64,000 nucleotides of DNA from NCBI GenBank assembly GCA_009103225.1, contig RHPI01002402.1:880014-944013 (forward strand), written 5' to 3'. The notes below the pieces were generated by a model. It searched no databases, was not told where the DNA came from, and saw nothing but the letters and a program-made list of their open reading frames with translations. This DNA comes from Chlorokybus atmophyticus (lineage: Eukaryota; Streptophyta; Chlorokybophyceae; Chlorokybales; Chlorokybaceae). Positions within the stretch are counted from its first letter, which is position 1; each line of letters begins with the position of its first letter. This document shows, in pieces, positions 12,090 to 23,865 of the stretch. The position numbers were made by a program, and so were the translations under genes.

Positions 12090-14266
12090 TCAATCTGCTC
12101 GCAGCTGCATAAGCTCCCAGACCATGCGCTGCCGAAAGTACTCCATGTTGTCCTGCGAAAAGGTAAACGGCGCATTGCGCGACTGGTAGTCTGCATACTT
12201 GACCATGAACACCCCACAATCGCAGGAATTCCGCTGTTCCGGGATGTCTTTGGGAAACACGCGCGGCCAATCGCTGGTGTCAAGCTTTGCGTCATCCTTG
12301 TGCGCCACTTCTTCGGTGATGTAGCGCGCAAGGTTCTCTAGGCAGGCTCTGTCCTGGCCTCCCATGGAGTCATAATACTCCAGCTTTCGGTTACGCATGT
12401 TGACAATAGCAAGGCACCAGTGAACTTGCTGGTGTATGGGGACAATCACCTTGTCGCAGTCCTTCAACGAATAGCCTAGCCTCTTTTTCAAAGTCCACCT
12501 ACGCACGGCGCCATAGTTATACTGGCGGCCGTCTGCGAACAACTTGTTGTAGAAGAAGGTGTTGAAAAAATGGCAGCGAGGGTATGGCGACTGGCCCTTC
12601 TGCTGATATCGAGCCTGTCGTTCTTGCAAAAGGTGCAGGTAGAGATTGATGACTTCATCGTTGAGCCACTCCAACGGGCGCAAGCATGCCATCTTCTCGC
12701 GTGAGATCTCATATCCTGACTCTTTGTGTGATGTGAGCACCTCCTCGCGGCGACCTTTGCCATAAAGTACTCTGTGAACAAGAGCTTGTGCCTCCTCCGA
12801 TAGTGGCACCAATGCCGAGTCCTGCGTGACAGCCAGTGTCAACAAAAGTAACCCGCTCAACAACTGTGCTGAGTATCAAGGAAAGATGGCCATTACCACA
12901 GCAACTTGCACAAAGCAACAACATACCCCCTGCATACCTCTTTAGGCTCAATCCGCAGCTCTGCCCGCAAAGCTTCCTGGTCCCTCAGTTGCAGGCGAGA
13001 CAGCTTCAATGCTTTCAAGGAACCCTGGACTGCTTGAATCTCAAGGTTTCGAGGATCTGGGGACACTGTACATAACGTCTTGCTTTTCTCCAGCTCTGCC
13101 TTCAGACCTTGCACAGCCGCGCTGATTGCAGCACTGGGAGCGGACGTGGTGTTGGACTCAGGCTCGTGGCAGCGTGCAGTTGGTTGAGGAGAGGCAAGCG
13201 CGTGTACAGCCTCCACACGATAGGAGGGCAGTGAAGCACGTCGACCCCTGGATATTGCAACCTCAGGCACCATGCTCTGTTGAGCAGATGGGTCCGCAAG
13301 CAGTGTTCTGAGCGAAGCTGATGTTGTGGCTAAAGCTCTTCGACCCAACCAACTGTCAGTAGGGTGTTGAGCAAAAGCACTAAGCACTCTTGCGTAACGT
13401 TCCAGGTGCTCGGGCCTTGCAGGTGGGTGAGCCACGTGCTTTCGCCGTTGAGTGGGGACTGCAAAGTACTCTGGACCCTTCGCTTGCTCCAACGCCTCTC
13501 TTAACACACCTATATCATTGGGAGCTGCACGGGCCGCACGCACCGCATCCTGCTCCAGCTTACGTGTTTGCCAGCCATAAAGCTTGGCGAAGTGCTCTTG
13601 TTGCTTTGGAGGTCGCATGCTGCCTTGCCCAGCATTCCGTTGCCATTGGTGTTGTTGCTGGTGTTGGTGTGATGGCGCTTCATGCTGGCCAACGTTGTTT
13701 CCTTGGGCTACCCGTCCCGAGTAACTGCCTCGGCGCGGCAAGTACGCTGAACCATTGCCATAAGTTAACTGTTCAACTCCCTGCTGCTGATGGCGACCAG
13801 CATCATCATTCTGCAAAGCGTCGGGTCGATTATGTTGACATGGTCGTCGACGTCTGTGCTGCTGCCAGCCATCATCATTGTCGTGTAAGTCACTTGTTGC
13901 TGCAACCTCCATTGCTTGCACTGTCTGCGGACGCACGTTCAACTGGTTTGATGGACTCTGATGCTGAGGTGTATGCTGCTGCTGCAGCGCAAGAATGCCC
14001 GCAGAAGACAAACTGGTCGTGTTATCGCGTTGCGTTGGGTGCAGCTTGTAATTTGTCATCTCGTTCGTTCTGGTGGGCGAGATGCTCCGTGCACCGCCCG
14101 CAGTGCGGGCACGCTTTGCGGATGGCTGAGCGACTGTGCTCGCAAGGCGTTTGCGAGAAAGTGCGGGAAAGAACAGCTTCCATAGGCTCCGTGCCAACGC
14201 TGTCCCAAGTCGTCGCAGTGGTGGCAGCATTGACAGCGATGCTGTCACCCCATTAGCTGTGATCAT
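12090..14266 (-). CDS. ULP1/SENP-type SUMO protease (C48 family)
   Basis: A cysteine protease that matures SUMO precursors or removes SUMO from proteins, usually at the nucleus. Two exons join in phase 0: 14266-12938 and 12821-12090, giving 686 residues. The first about 440 residues are low-complexity, with a basic nuclear-localisation-like stretch near SAKRARTAGG, long Gln/His-rich runs and a helical patch (RALEQ/LKAELEKSK type) before the catalytic domain. The C-terminal domain has MACLRPLEWLNDEVINLYL, CHFFNTFFYNKL, VIVPIHQQVHWCLAIVN with catalytic His577, LEYYDSMGG with Asp594, Gln639 of the oxyanion hole and Cys645 in NSCDCGVFMVKYAD. All catalytic residues are intact. The ATG at 14266 opens the long exon; an upstream 5' exon cannot be excluded. 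A consensus E2F-type site lies about 350 bp upstream. Confidence 0.93.
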
Positions 14267-16179
14267 GGGACACTTGTTAGCACAAGTATTACTGCATGGA
14301 CAAGAATCTCACCAAGCGTGTGATCCCTGCACCCAAGCATTTGCGTAATTGGAGAAAGAGATGAGAGCATGCATGCACTACGCGCACTACACTGAACACT
14401 CACCAGGCAGCAGGCTGAAGCAGCAGTGCTTATCTTAGGGTAAGCATCAAGAGAGGAAATGCCACAAGGTTTGCATGCACGCCCTGTCACGAAGGAGGCG
14501 GTGAGTACCTGCAATGTATTTCGTATACGTGGGTGCTACCAAAAGGAAGACTAGCTAGGCTATGACGCCTGGTGTAAGCCCAAGTGCGAGCTGAACGTGT
14601 CTGTGGCTGAATCAAATTGGCGCCAAAAGGATGGCTTGGAAAGCAGGTTGGAATACAATGCATTTATTCGTTTGTAGTAAAACTCAGTCGTAACCGACGT
14701 GCAGTGGGCAATGCGGCACAAAACACAAAAGTAAGTGGTTGACCTTGACTCACCTGAAGAACACCACTACCAGTCTTTTCCGGCCACGTTGTACTGTTAG
14801 CCTATTGAAGGCTGACGACCAGCGCTGTAGCCCTTGCTGCTGCTGCCTCTGCAACCAAGATCACCGCGGCGGCGCTGCTCGCTGCTTGCGCCACGCCAGC
14901 TACACCCACGCCCACGACGTCACCAACCAAGCAGGCGATAATGAACTAGAAGCGTACTTGTTTCCCGCCCGCTGCAACGGACCAAAACGGGAGGCGAATA
15001 ACGTTTGCAGACTTTTCAACCGCAGCTGAGCTGAATTAGGGTTTGGGCGGAGTGTCCAGCTGGCAGCTTGGGTGCATGTAAGGCGCAGGCGGCGCAGGTG
15101 TAGCCGCGTGCGCGTGGTTGGACGCTTGCTGAGTGTTGTGAGGACTGTGCTTTGGGGTTGTCGTGTCATTGAGTACTTCAATGAGGGCTGAGGGGGAGGC
15201 TGGTGTTGGCGCATGCAGCTGCTGCAGCAGGAGCAGCACCACCCCTGGGTTGTGATGCGCAGCATGCAGCGCTGTTTCCTTGGCGTGAATGATGTCTACG
15301 GACGGCCGACAATTAGATCCCTCGTTTGCAAAACGGAAGCGAACAGCTTTTCGGCTGGTCGAAGTAAGTCCTGAAATATACCCGTGTGCGTATTGACGAC
15401 AGTGGGACACAATCAATCAACCTGGTGCAGTAAGCTAAGAACGCATGCATCGCATTGCGTGTTCCAATCGTGCTGTACTGGGAAACAGCATTGGTGTACG
15501 CGCAAATAACGTCGCATGGCATCATGAGGAGCAGATTGCATGTGTATGTGCCATCAGCCGTCAAGGATTTTACACAGTTATGACACAGTCAACGTGAATT
15601 CTGCAACAGTTAATGTTTGAGCCGACGACGTCCCACGGCATCCTAGCACGACTGCAGCACAGCATGCGTCCGCTTGCATCGCTATTGTGCATGCTTGCGG
15701 CAAATGTGTAGTATAGGCCATTCAGCAAGTGCCTGATAGCCTACACTTCATTTGCAAGTAGGGTTTTTGCTGTCTTAATCATCAACAGCATTGCGCATCT
15801 ACACCAAATCACTGGAACACACCATATCAGTGGTATACACCATATCAGCCACTGGGAGGATAGACCTCGTTTTGATAGACTTGTTGCAGTGTTTAGCACA
15901 TGCATGAGTGACATTCCCTTGTGGCGATGGAATGGTCATCAGTTTTTGAAACAACTCCACAGCCAGCTTCCCAAGTTCGCTGCGCTCATGGTCGGTTGCC
16001 TGTCACCAATCCTGTTGAACCTCTTTGTGACCGGTTTGGCATTTGTGGCAGACTGTTGTTTAATTGGAACTCTGTCTGCATGCATTATTAGTTGAAGTTT
16101 CACCGATTGTGCATTATCTTGTTGGGGCTGAGGTAGGCTGCACTGTGACTGATAGTCTTGGACGCTGTTGCTTCGGTAG
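14267..16179. other. Divergent intergenic region between ULP1 and VPS39
   Basis: This should contain both promoters and the missing first exon of VPS39, which I could not identify. A minus-strand frame at 15036-15416 includes a stretch resembling one ankyrin-type helix pair (HAKETALHAAHHNPGVVLLL, near 15220-15290); a single match of this kind is too weak to call a gene. CATATCAGTG/CATATCAGCC short repeats occur near 15820-15855. Confidence 0.5.
14617..14628 (-). promoter_or_regulatory. E2F-type site upstream of ULP1
   Basis: The minus strand reads TTTTGGCGCCAA, a match to the E2F consensus TTTSSCGC on both strands. It is about 350 bp upstream of the ULP1 start codon. Binding is inferred from the motif only. 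Confidence 0.4.
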
Positions 16180-19100
16180 GTGAACGGCGAACCTGCACTT
16201 CCACCTCAAATAAGCATCTGCAGTGCGGCGTTGGTGGCCGGAGGCGCGTCGTTGTTCATAGGAACAACTGATGGCCAGTTGCTACAGTTGTTGTTGCAAG
16301 AGAGGCAGGAAGCATCCACCACTTCCGTGCAAGCGCGGTCCATTGGGAGGCGCCACATTGGACGCAGGTGCGGAGGATGTTCACATGAGTATACTTGCGT
16401 TCAGCAGATTCGCCCGTTTTAACTGTATCAATTGCAGGCCAGTGGATTCCTTGAGCATTGTCTCTGGACCAGGAGTGGTCGCTGCGTTGTGCGATGGCGC
16501 GCTTCTGCTATTTTCAAGTGATAGGCTCGAAGGGGATGGCTTGCCCATTCCTGATGTCAAGTCGGCAACAGTTGTTCTCTCCATTCCCGGTCAGGACTTT
16601 CCTGGAGGGCTGGTCGTAGCTGGTCGCAAGCGGCTACTTCAACTTGAGGTTCTTACCAAGCATTCTATGGGTTGCGATCCTTTCCCTGTTGTTCGGTTCC
16701 AGTACAATTGCGCAGGTGCGTGGCCCAGGAGGAGCTGGCGCTGGTAAGCCGGCTCGCATATGTGAACTTCAGGATGAAGTGTTATCCATGGCCTGGTGCG
16801 GTGATGCGCTCGCGATAGCAACTCAGCATGGGTACTCATTGCTCAATCTGCGCACACGTGCATCAATAAAGCTTTTCGACTTGCCTTCAACCGGAAGCCT
16901 CCCTCTTGTCAAGTCTCTGCCCTCGCTCCAAGCTGCACTTCTGCTTTCTGAGAATGTTGGGCTGTTTGTAGAGCCCACCGGGCAGCCCCAGGCCACAACT
17001 GTCGTTTTTGTTATGGTGAGCGGTTTGCAACACCATGATGTGCTATGCCACATGGTGCTGACCTGAACTGCATTTGGTGCAGCACCCTTCCAGTATTGCA
17101 CACAGCGCTCCATACCTCGTGGCCTTGCATAATGGCTATCTGGACGTGTATGACTATGCTAACAAAGGCAGGACACCTGCGGACGCACTTGTACAGACAT
17201 TTGAACTCTCCCACACTGAGACGCACGGGTTGGTGCGTTTCTGCCACATCCATGCGGTGCGATTCATACAATGACACCGCTTCCATAGTTGACACATGTC
17301 TTATGTGCAGTTGATAGATGATGTTGACGGACAGCGAGTTTTGGCCATCACCAGCTCTACGGTGAGTTATCAGCTTTGTGGTGTTATCCGGTGCGATGGG
17401 TTGTCATCTTGTAAAGCTGTGATGAGCACCGTCAGCTACGGTATCCTGAACTTCACATCTGTTGCTGCAGCTGTGGTGCTTGTTGCCTGTGCTTGCTGAG
17501 GAACAAGTACGTGAGCTTCTGAAGAAGAAGCGATGCGAAGAGGCAGTTGCCATTGCTGAGGCCCTTTTTGCGTCGCAACAGTCTACCTTGATAGGCGGGG
17601 ATCTACTGGAAGACTTGACGCGCGCAGAAGCCGGGTTTATCAGATGGCATGACCTGGATTTCAGTCAAGCGGTGAGACCACTGATCAGTAAATAGGCTGC
17701 AGAGCAAGTGCTCCTGCATCATGCTCAGTGCATGCACGCAGTGTGTAATGTATTCTCCCATTACCATCATTCTGTTCTCTCTCTATGTAGCTGTGCTTGT
17801 TTCGATGTTGGCATGGCTGCAGGACTGCTGTCCCTGACTTGTGCCATGTTCAGATTGAGCACTTCTTGCAATGCCCCCTGGTTGAGCCTGGCGAGTTGTT
17901 CGCATTTTTCCCCGAGTTCACTAGCCGGTACCGCCTGTTGTGCTGCAGTAACAAGAACCACCTCACATTCTTTCACGCTGATTGGCTGCTTGTGGCAGTT
18001 GGCGAACACGAGTGCCAACAAAAAGATATCTTGGCATGCACCCCGCCCCGCGCCGTCTCGCTGAGGTTGTGCAGAGTGGCTTACGCTCCTTGCGTACGGG
18101 TGTGGCACCGTGGCCCGCAGACCTGCCCCCTGAAACAGACTGGCGCAGCACAACGGACAGCCAGGAACACATAGACTACCATATTACACGTGCTAAGCGG
18201 AGTACCATCAAGTACCTCAACGCTGTGCGCACATTGCCTTCAGTCCCTTCACAGCAGCTAGCTGGGGTAGGTGCTGATGGCAACTGGTGTTCAACAAGCT
18301 GCCAGCATGCCAACAGTTTGCTAAGCTCTGGTGTGCAGGTGGACACACTGTTGCTGATATTGTTGGCAGAGACCGGTTCTTCCAGCGAGCTTGAGAAGTT
18401 TGCCTCCTCAGCAAACTCCTGCATGCTGGTCAGTGCATCTACGTGCAGATAGTTGCACTGGCAGCTTCAACATCACCTTTCAAACCGTCTGTTTCGGCAG
18501 AAAGAGTCTGAGGAGGTCTTGCGCAGCAAAGGGCAGGTCGCTGCACTTGCGCGTTTATTAGAGCAGAAAGGTGATCTGCGCGGTGCTTTAGGCATTTGGC
18601 AGGAGCTGAGTACCACCCATGAGGCGCTCGCACCCAGCAGCAATGTCAGCAATGTCATGAAGCAGAACACTTCAAGTGGCCTTGGTGTGCAAGAGTTCAA
18701 GCGTCTGCTTTCTGCTGTGGCGGATACTGCGTTTGTGCTAGAGCAAATACGCTGGGTACATGCAGTCTTGCCGAGCTCATTCACTGTTGATTGTTGCACT
18801 TTGTGCTGACAATTGGTTGTGTGCCTTTCTGGCTTTCTCTTGTGCAGCTCATCCCTACAGACCTGGACACTGTCATGGACATTGTAACCTCAACCAGGAG
18901 ATCAAGTGCGCTGTCGAGCAACGACGTGCTTGCATTCTTCAAGTCGCACAGCAAAGAGTTGGCTGCGTTTTACCTCGAGTACATTGTCACAGAGCAGGGC
19001 ATTGCGGACACTCAGCTCCACACCGAGCTGGCCATGGCTTTGCTGTCAGCAACGCTAGCAGCACTGCCCAAGGATAGGCCACAACATGCTTCAAAGACGC

Positions 19101-19804
19101 GAGACCAGCATCCGACAGATGACGTTCTCATGCCGCCCATACGACAGCGCCTGCTCCATTTTTTGAGAACCTCTGCTCACTACAGCGTCGAGGACGTGCT
19201 TGCCAAAGTGAAGCGAACCCAGCTTTATCATGAGCAGGTGGTGTTGTATGGCCGTACCCGGCAGCATCAAGAAGCGCTTCGGGTGCTGGCTCTTTCTCTG
19301 GGGGACTTTGAGGGTGCAGAACGATACTGCGAGGAACATCAGGATGAGGACACGCATATGCTGTTGCTCCATATTTACCTTATGCCTGGCCAGGGGCGTG
19401 AGGCTCTTCACTCGCAAGCAATGCGATTGTTGCAGCTGCATGGTCGGACACTCGACCCAGTGCAGGTGCTGGACTCGCTCCCAGCAGACATCCCACTGGG
19501 TCTTATTGTGGAGACACTGGCGCGCATGCTGCGTGAACGCGTGCATCGCCAATACCAGGGCCAGATAGTGCGCCAGCTGGCACGCGCAACTAGCCTCACG
19601 GCTATGGCAGAGCATGCGCAGGAGAGGTTACGGTCCACCGTCATCACAGACGAGCGCTCCTGTCTCAACTGCCACACGCGCATCAGTACAAAGCCCTTTG
19701 CCATCTATCCCAACGACCACCTTGTCTGTTACAAGTGTTTACGCAAGTTCGGTGAGCATGTTGACCCTGTGAGTGGAAGAGATTTTCGTACAGGACAAGG
19801 GTAA
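16180..19804 (+). CDS. VPS39: VPS39/Vam6-like subunit of the HOPS tethering complex
   Basis: Tethers late endosomes to the vacuole before fusion. About twelve exons are recognisable. An N-terminal CNH/beta-propeller region covers GASLFIGTTDGQLLQLLL, then PVDSLSIVSGPGVVAALCDG, RICELQDEVLSMAWCGDALA and YLVALHNGYLDVYDYANKG. The helical clathrin-repeat-like region begins EEQVRELLKKKRCEEAVAIAE. The last exon (18848-19804) carries the conserved C-terminal half and ends with a Vps39 zinc-binding domain, SCLNCHTRISTKPFAIYPND then LVCYKCLRKFGEHV, closely like the plant form. Exons with solid borders include 16180-16367, 16438 onward, 17083-17256, 17311-17361 and 17471-17671. The exon at 16180 starts straight after an acceptor, so the initiator codon lies in an upstream exon not found. 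The joins near 16650-16715 and 17790-17960 change frame and are unresolved. VPS3/TGFBRAP1 is the alternative family; the C-terminus favours VPS39. Confidence 0.88.
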
Positions 19805-20737
19805 ATCGCTGCTGGACACAGATGTGTAAGTTCTGCAGTGTCTTGGTTGTCTCTTTGGCGGCTTGTGTACAAAGCTTGGAATGCCGAGTATGTGTCTCCA
19901 GTGATGTTGCTAGCATCAGCACACTACTACTTGCTTCCTGGCATAACACGCGCCAAGTGCAACGGCAGCTGGGTTTTGACTGCTGCCTGGATCGCTGCTG
20001 TACCGACAATGGTGTGCTCTTTGAAACCGCAGGCAAAGGCATGCTTGATACTGTGTCTTATGCATATGCCAAAAGCTACGGGGGATTGCTTGATACTAGC
20101 TTGTGCCCTGCAAGCATGCTTCAAACATTGATGCATAAGCTAAACCAATCCTTACACCGTTTGGATTAATTGGCAGTACTTCACTGCGCTATTTGCTCCC
20201 TACCACATACTGATGGAATGACGCCACACAAGCACAAGCAAGAAGTAGATAGAGCTGTAGGGTTGAGCCTGGTGGGCTGGGCTGGGCTAAGAGGCATAAG
20301 ATACAACAACTGCCATTAAAATAACGTATTACTCATCTGCCCTTTTCTCAGCATGGAAGCAGCACATAGATTGAACGCAGCCCCTGCCTTTGTGCAGCTG
20401 GTTGGCGTGGTGTTTGCACACTGATGTATGAGCGTATGCTCTATGCATGCAAAGACTGTGGCAAGGATTAGCAAATTTTCCCAATTGCATATGACGTTGT
20501 CTTGCACATCCATTCAGCCTGTATACAACCTATGCACAGGTAACTCTACCCGTTCATAAGCTATGATGATGGTCACGCACCACGCACATGCACACGCACA
20601 CGCACACGCACACGTGCACGTGTAGAGCACAAAGGATCACAGAGAATACACAGTACAGATGCAGCACACAAACATGGCACACAATACACACAGTACACAC
20701 ATGCACATAGACCAGCACCAAGCACAAATGCAGAGCC

Positions 20738-21700
20738 CGTATGGGCAGGTAGTGCACTACTAATACACATGTATGCATGCCAAACGGGGAGGTCTAGACT
20801 AGGGTAGCGTAGTGAGGTTAGAACCAACAGTGTGTATAGCCCGGTGGTTGTGTTGCAATGTGCTTGCATGCTGTTTGGCATGCTGTGAGTGCTGTCATGC
20901 ATGCACCACCCGACCCCGCCAACCGTGCGTAACTGCCATTTATGTAGCGGCCCTGCGCGGTGCAGTGCCGACGTGGCACTGCACTGCGAGGGTAGCAAGA
21001 GACGAGGCAGCGTGAGCTGCCTGCATCGCACAGCTGGTGGGGGAGAGGGAGAGCAGGCGGGAGGGGTCGTCGTGCTTGCTGCTGCAGTTGCTGCCGTTGT
21101 CAACAACGACTAACACAGCCCATGTGGGCAGGTAATTGACCACTGACATGCATGCATGCATGTCTAACGGGGAGGTCTAGAGTAGTCTAGTGAGTTAGGT
21201 GTGAAGGAACAGTGTATACAAGGTGTATGGTACTATGCCAACATGCATGGTGTGCGGTCAATGTGTCTATAGCCCGGTGGTGTTGTATACTAGCGTGCTT
21301 GCATGCTGCTTGGTATGCTGCTGTTTGTGTCATGCATGTCTAAAAGACAGGCACCAGTAACATACATGATGGGTACTGTGCACGGAAATTCGAGCAAAGG
21401 TGACACACGCAAACCTAACCTTGGCAATCGGTTGTTGGCAAGCCCGCCAAGCTGCATGCACCATGGCACACCCTATATTTGCCTCACTCATTCACCTCAC
21501 TCTCTAACCTCACCCTGTGCTCTCCTCTTAGACCTACTTCCCTGCGTGCATGTTGCTTACTCTGTACTTCACACTCTACGCTCGTGTGGGCAGGTGAATA
21601 CAATCCATGCTTGCTGTATGACTGACGGGGTAGGCTAGAGTAGGCGTAGGATAGAAAGTACTAGCCCGGTGGTGAATAAAGTGTGGTTGATCCTGAGTAT
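20738..21700 (+). repeat. Three-unit degenerate tandem repeat, about 380-460 bp per unit
   Basis: Three units share ordered blocks: a GTGGGCAGGT-like block (about 20742, 21124, 21586), then ACGGGGAGGTCTAGA or ACGGGGTAGGCTAGA (about 20785, 21168, 21625), then TAGCCCGGTGGT (about 20836, 21270, 21662). Units 1 and 2 also share GTGCTTGCATGCTG followed by TTGGYATGCTG. The spacing is about 383 then 462 bp. Conserved blocks separated by diverged DNA suggest selected elements, such as a repeated non-coding RNA gene or regulatory unit, or simply an old satellite. Confidence 0.7.
20960..20984. repeat. 10-bp perfect hairpin inside repeat unit 1
   Basis: GTGCAGTGCC and GGCACTGCAC flank a 5-base loop (GACGT). 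It sits in the spacer of the first unit of the three-unit repeat and has no counterpart that I see in units 2 and 3. Confidence 0.7.
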
Positions 21701-22024
21701 GAGCGTGATGCATGTCATTGACATGTGTGAGCCCACCATGCATGTCGGCATACCAGCACACCCCCTTTGTACACTATTCCATCACTCCTTAAGCTTGCAC
21801 CTAGCGGTTATAGTTTGATAGTTGATAGAGCAAGCTGGAATCCGTGCACCTACCCTCCGCCAACGTGCTCGTAGGTGCATTGTGTGCGTGCAATACGTGT
21901 GCGCCACTGCGGGTGCCCTATGCATGCAACCTTTGGCTGTTCGAAGACTTGGGACTCGCAACGCCACCCACTGTTGCAAATAATCACAGCACCTTCAATG
22001 ACGTATCAGCGCAAGCTCTAGCCG

Positions 22025-23865
22025 TTATCGGTCTCTTTGTTTTGCATACGCGGCCAGCTCGCGCTTATGCCTGATTGCTAGATACCCGCGTGCTGTGGAC
22101 GTTACAATGCTACCCACAAAACCCAGAAGCATGGCTGCAACGACGTAGTTCCACACCGACGCAACTGTCCAGCGCTTTGCAGGCAAGTTGTCCTGCATGG
22201 CAACGCAGTCAGTATGCCACATACAGGATCTGCACACGTGCATTGACTGGAGACGTACCTTCAACTCTGGTGGCACAGTGTACTTCTCCTTTGTGCTGTC
22301 AATAAGCGCATCAATCTTGGGTAGAAGCAGCTCACCATACGGCAGTGTTGGCACAAATCTATCAAGGAAACTCTGAATGCGATGCAGCTGTGTGGCATTG
22401 AACACCACAATCATTGCCAGCGCCTGGCAAGAGAGCACCTCAGGTCAGAACTAGGTGTTGCACATGACCGTCTACCATTGAAGCCAAGTTAGACATATAC
22501 TCAATGAAGACGACATGCATCTAGGCATAGCTCACTTGTATATGAACTTTCACAAACGCCTTGCCAATCATTGTTGCAGAGAAGAACTTCCAGAAAGGTA
22601 CTAACAAGTGCCCACATGTGATGCCCGCCAAGTCAAACAGTGGGTTCGGAACCTGTGTAAAGCAGGGCATCAGCGTCACAACACCGACCTGTGCTTGTTC
22701 TATGGCATGGGGGTGGGACAATGGACTGCACATACCGAGGCGAACAACAGGATTGTAAACCACCCAAACTGCTGCGCGTGTTGAGCGACAAAGGCCTGCG
22801 CGCGATGGAAAAGCCCCGACTTCTTTTGATGCGACAGCTCTTCAAGCTCATCCAACTCCTTCACGCGCTCACCAGACAGACGCGCTGTGCATGTGCCAAG
22901 CTAAATCCATGCGTTATTCAGCACATACCTACCAAACAGGCCAACCAACCTGCTCGAGAGACAAAGTATGGAGGAAGCTCGCCGAGTGCAGTGCCTAAGC
23001 CCCAGAGGATGGCTTCTAACTGTACCGATCTTAAAATATGGTACACAGGGATTGTGAAACAATCCCACTCTTCGCCCCAATGGGCATACTGAGGTGCGCC
23101 GAACTCCACACATCGCCGGTGCTGTGATGGGCCATGCATCAATGACATGGCTGTTGACCATGCACAAGAAGAGATGCACTGTGTTTGCCGACATCAGGCT
23201 TGTATGCATGTTCTTGCGCGCAGTTAGAAGCACACATGCACACCTGCCAAGACGCATCGGAGCCCCATTGCGCAGTGTCATACGGCGCGGACTTGAGATC
23301 AACTCTGCCACATTGTGTCGCCTTCAAAGTGAACCGCATGATGTGCGGTCCAAGATATAGAACAAACGTGTGCAAACCAGTGCCTGCGCCCCATCACAAA
23401 GTGACGGTTAGGTCCAACATACAGGATGACAGTCTGCAGGTAGAGCATTGGTTCATTGGGTTTGCTTTGCTTGATTGCCAACTTACCCAACCCTATTGAC
23501 GATGCAACCCCAAGACCAACCCAATAAACTACAAAGCGCCCATAATAGTACGCAGTCAGAAGCGCCTGCGACGAAACAATACGATGATATACAAGCAGAG
23601 GTAGAAAACTGTACAAACGCACACATCTGCAGATAGAGTGTCAGGCTCAATGTTACCTGTTCGCGCTTGCCACCGGCTTCATATGTAACAATGCAGGTGA
23701 TAATTGTCAATGTGATCGGTATCAACAACCACAAGTGCTTAGTAAGATATTGGTACGCCGCTAATAGGTTTTCCCATGTTGCCAGCGCAAAGTATTTGAG
23801 AGTTACGATGGGGCTGCGCCAAAGCCCCAAACTATCGCGCAGCTTTTGTTGCTCGGCCCGCAGTC
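22025..23865 (-). CDS. VMP1-like ER membrane protein (VTT/DedA domain), 5' exon unresolved
   Basis: A multi-pass ER protein acting as a lipid scramblase in autophagosome formation and organelle contacts (KMS1/2 in plants). Exons with good borders on minus: 23865-23657 ([20 protein letters not shown], then a hydrophobic [20 protein letters not shown]), 22884-22736 ([16 protein letters not shown]), 22652-22536 ([35 protein letters not shown], the family signature), 22423-22259 and 22192-22025. Between them lie exons for [34 protein letters not shown] and [20 protein letters not shown], whose exact borders I did not fix. The C-terminal exon ends with a membrane segment and a basic tail ([15 protein letters not shown]). 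The exon at 23865 begins in phase 1, so the start codon lies in an upstream exon not identified. Confidence 0.9.

Larger units (their letters stand above)
19805..22024. other. Convergent intergenic region with repeats
   Basis: Lies between the 3' ends of VPS39 and VMP1. It contains a TGTAA poly(A)-signal candidate at 19824, a CACACG microsatellite at about 20577-20622, and the three-unit degenerate repeat at 20738-21700. No coding region is supported. Confidence 0.6.

Noticed and set aside
15036-15416. Ankyrin-like minus-strand frame
   Set aside because: Only one ankyrin-like half-repeat; the remainder is Pro/His/Thr-rich and no other repeats lie upstream.
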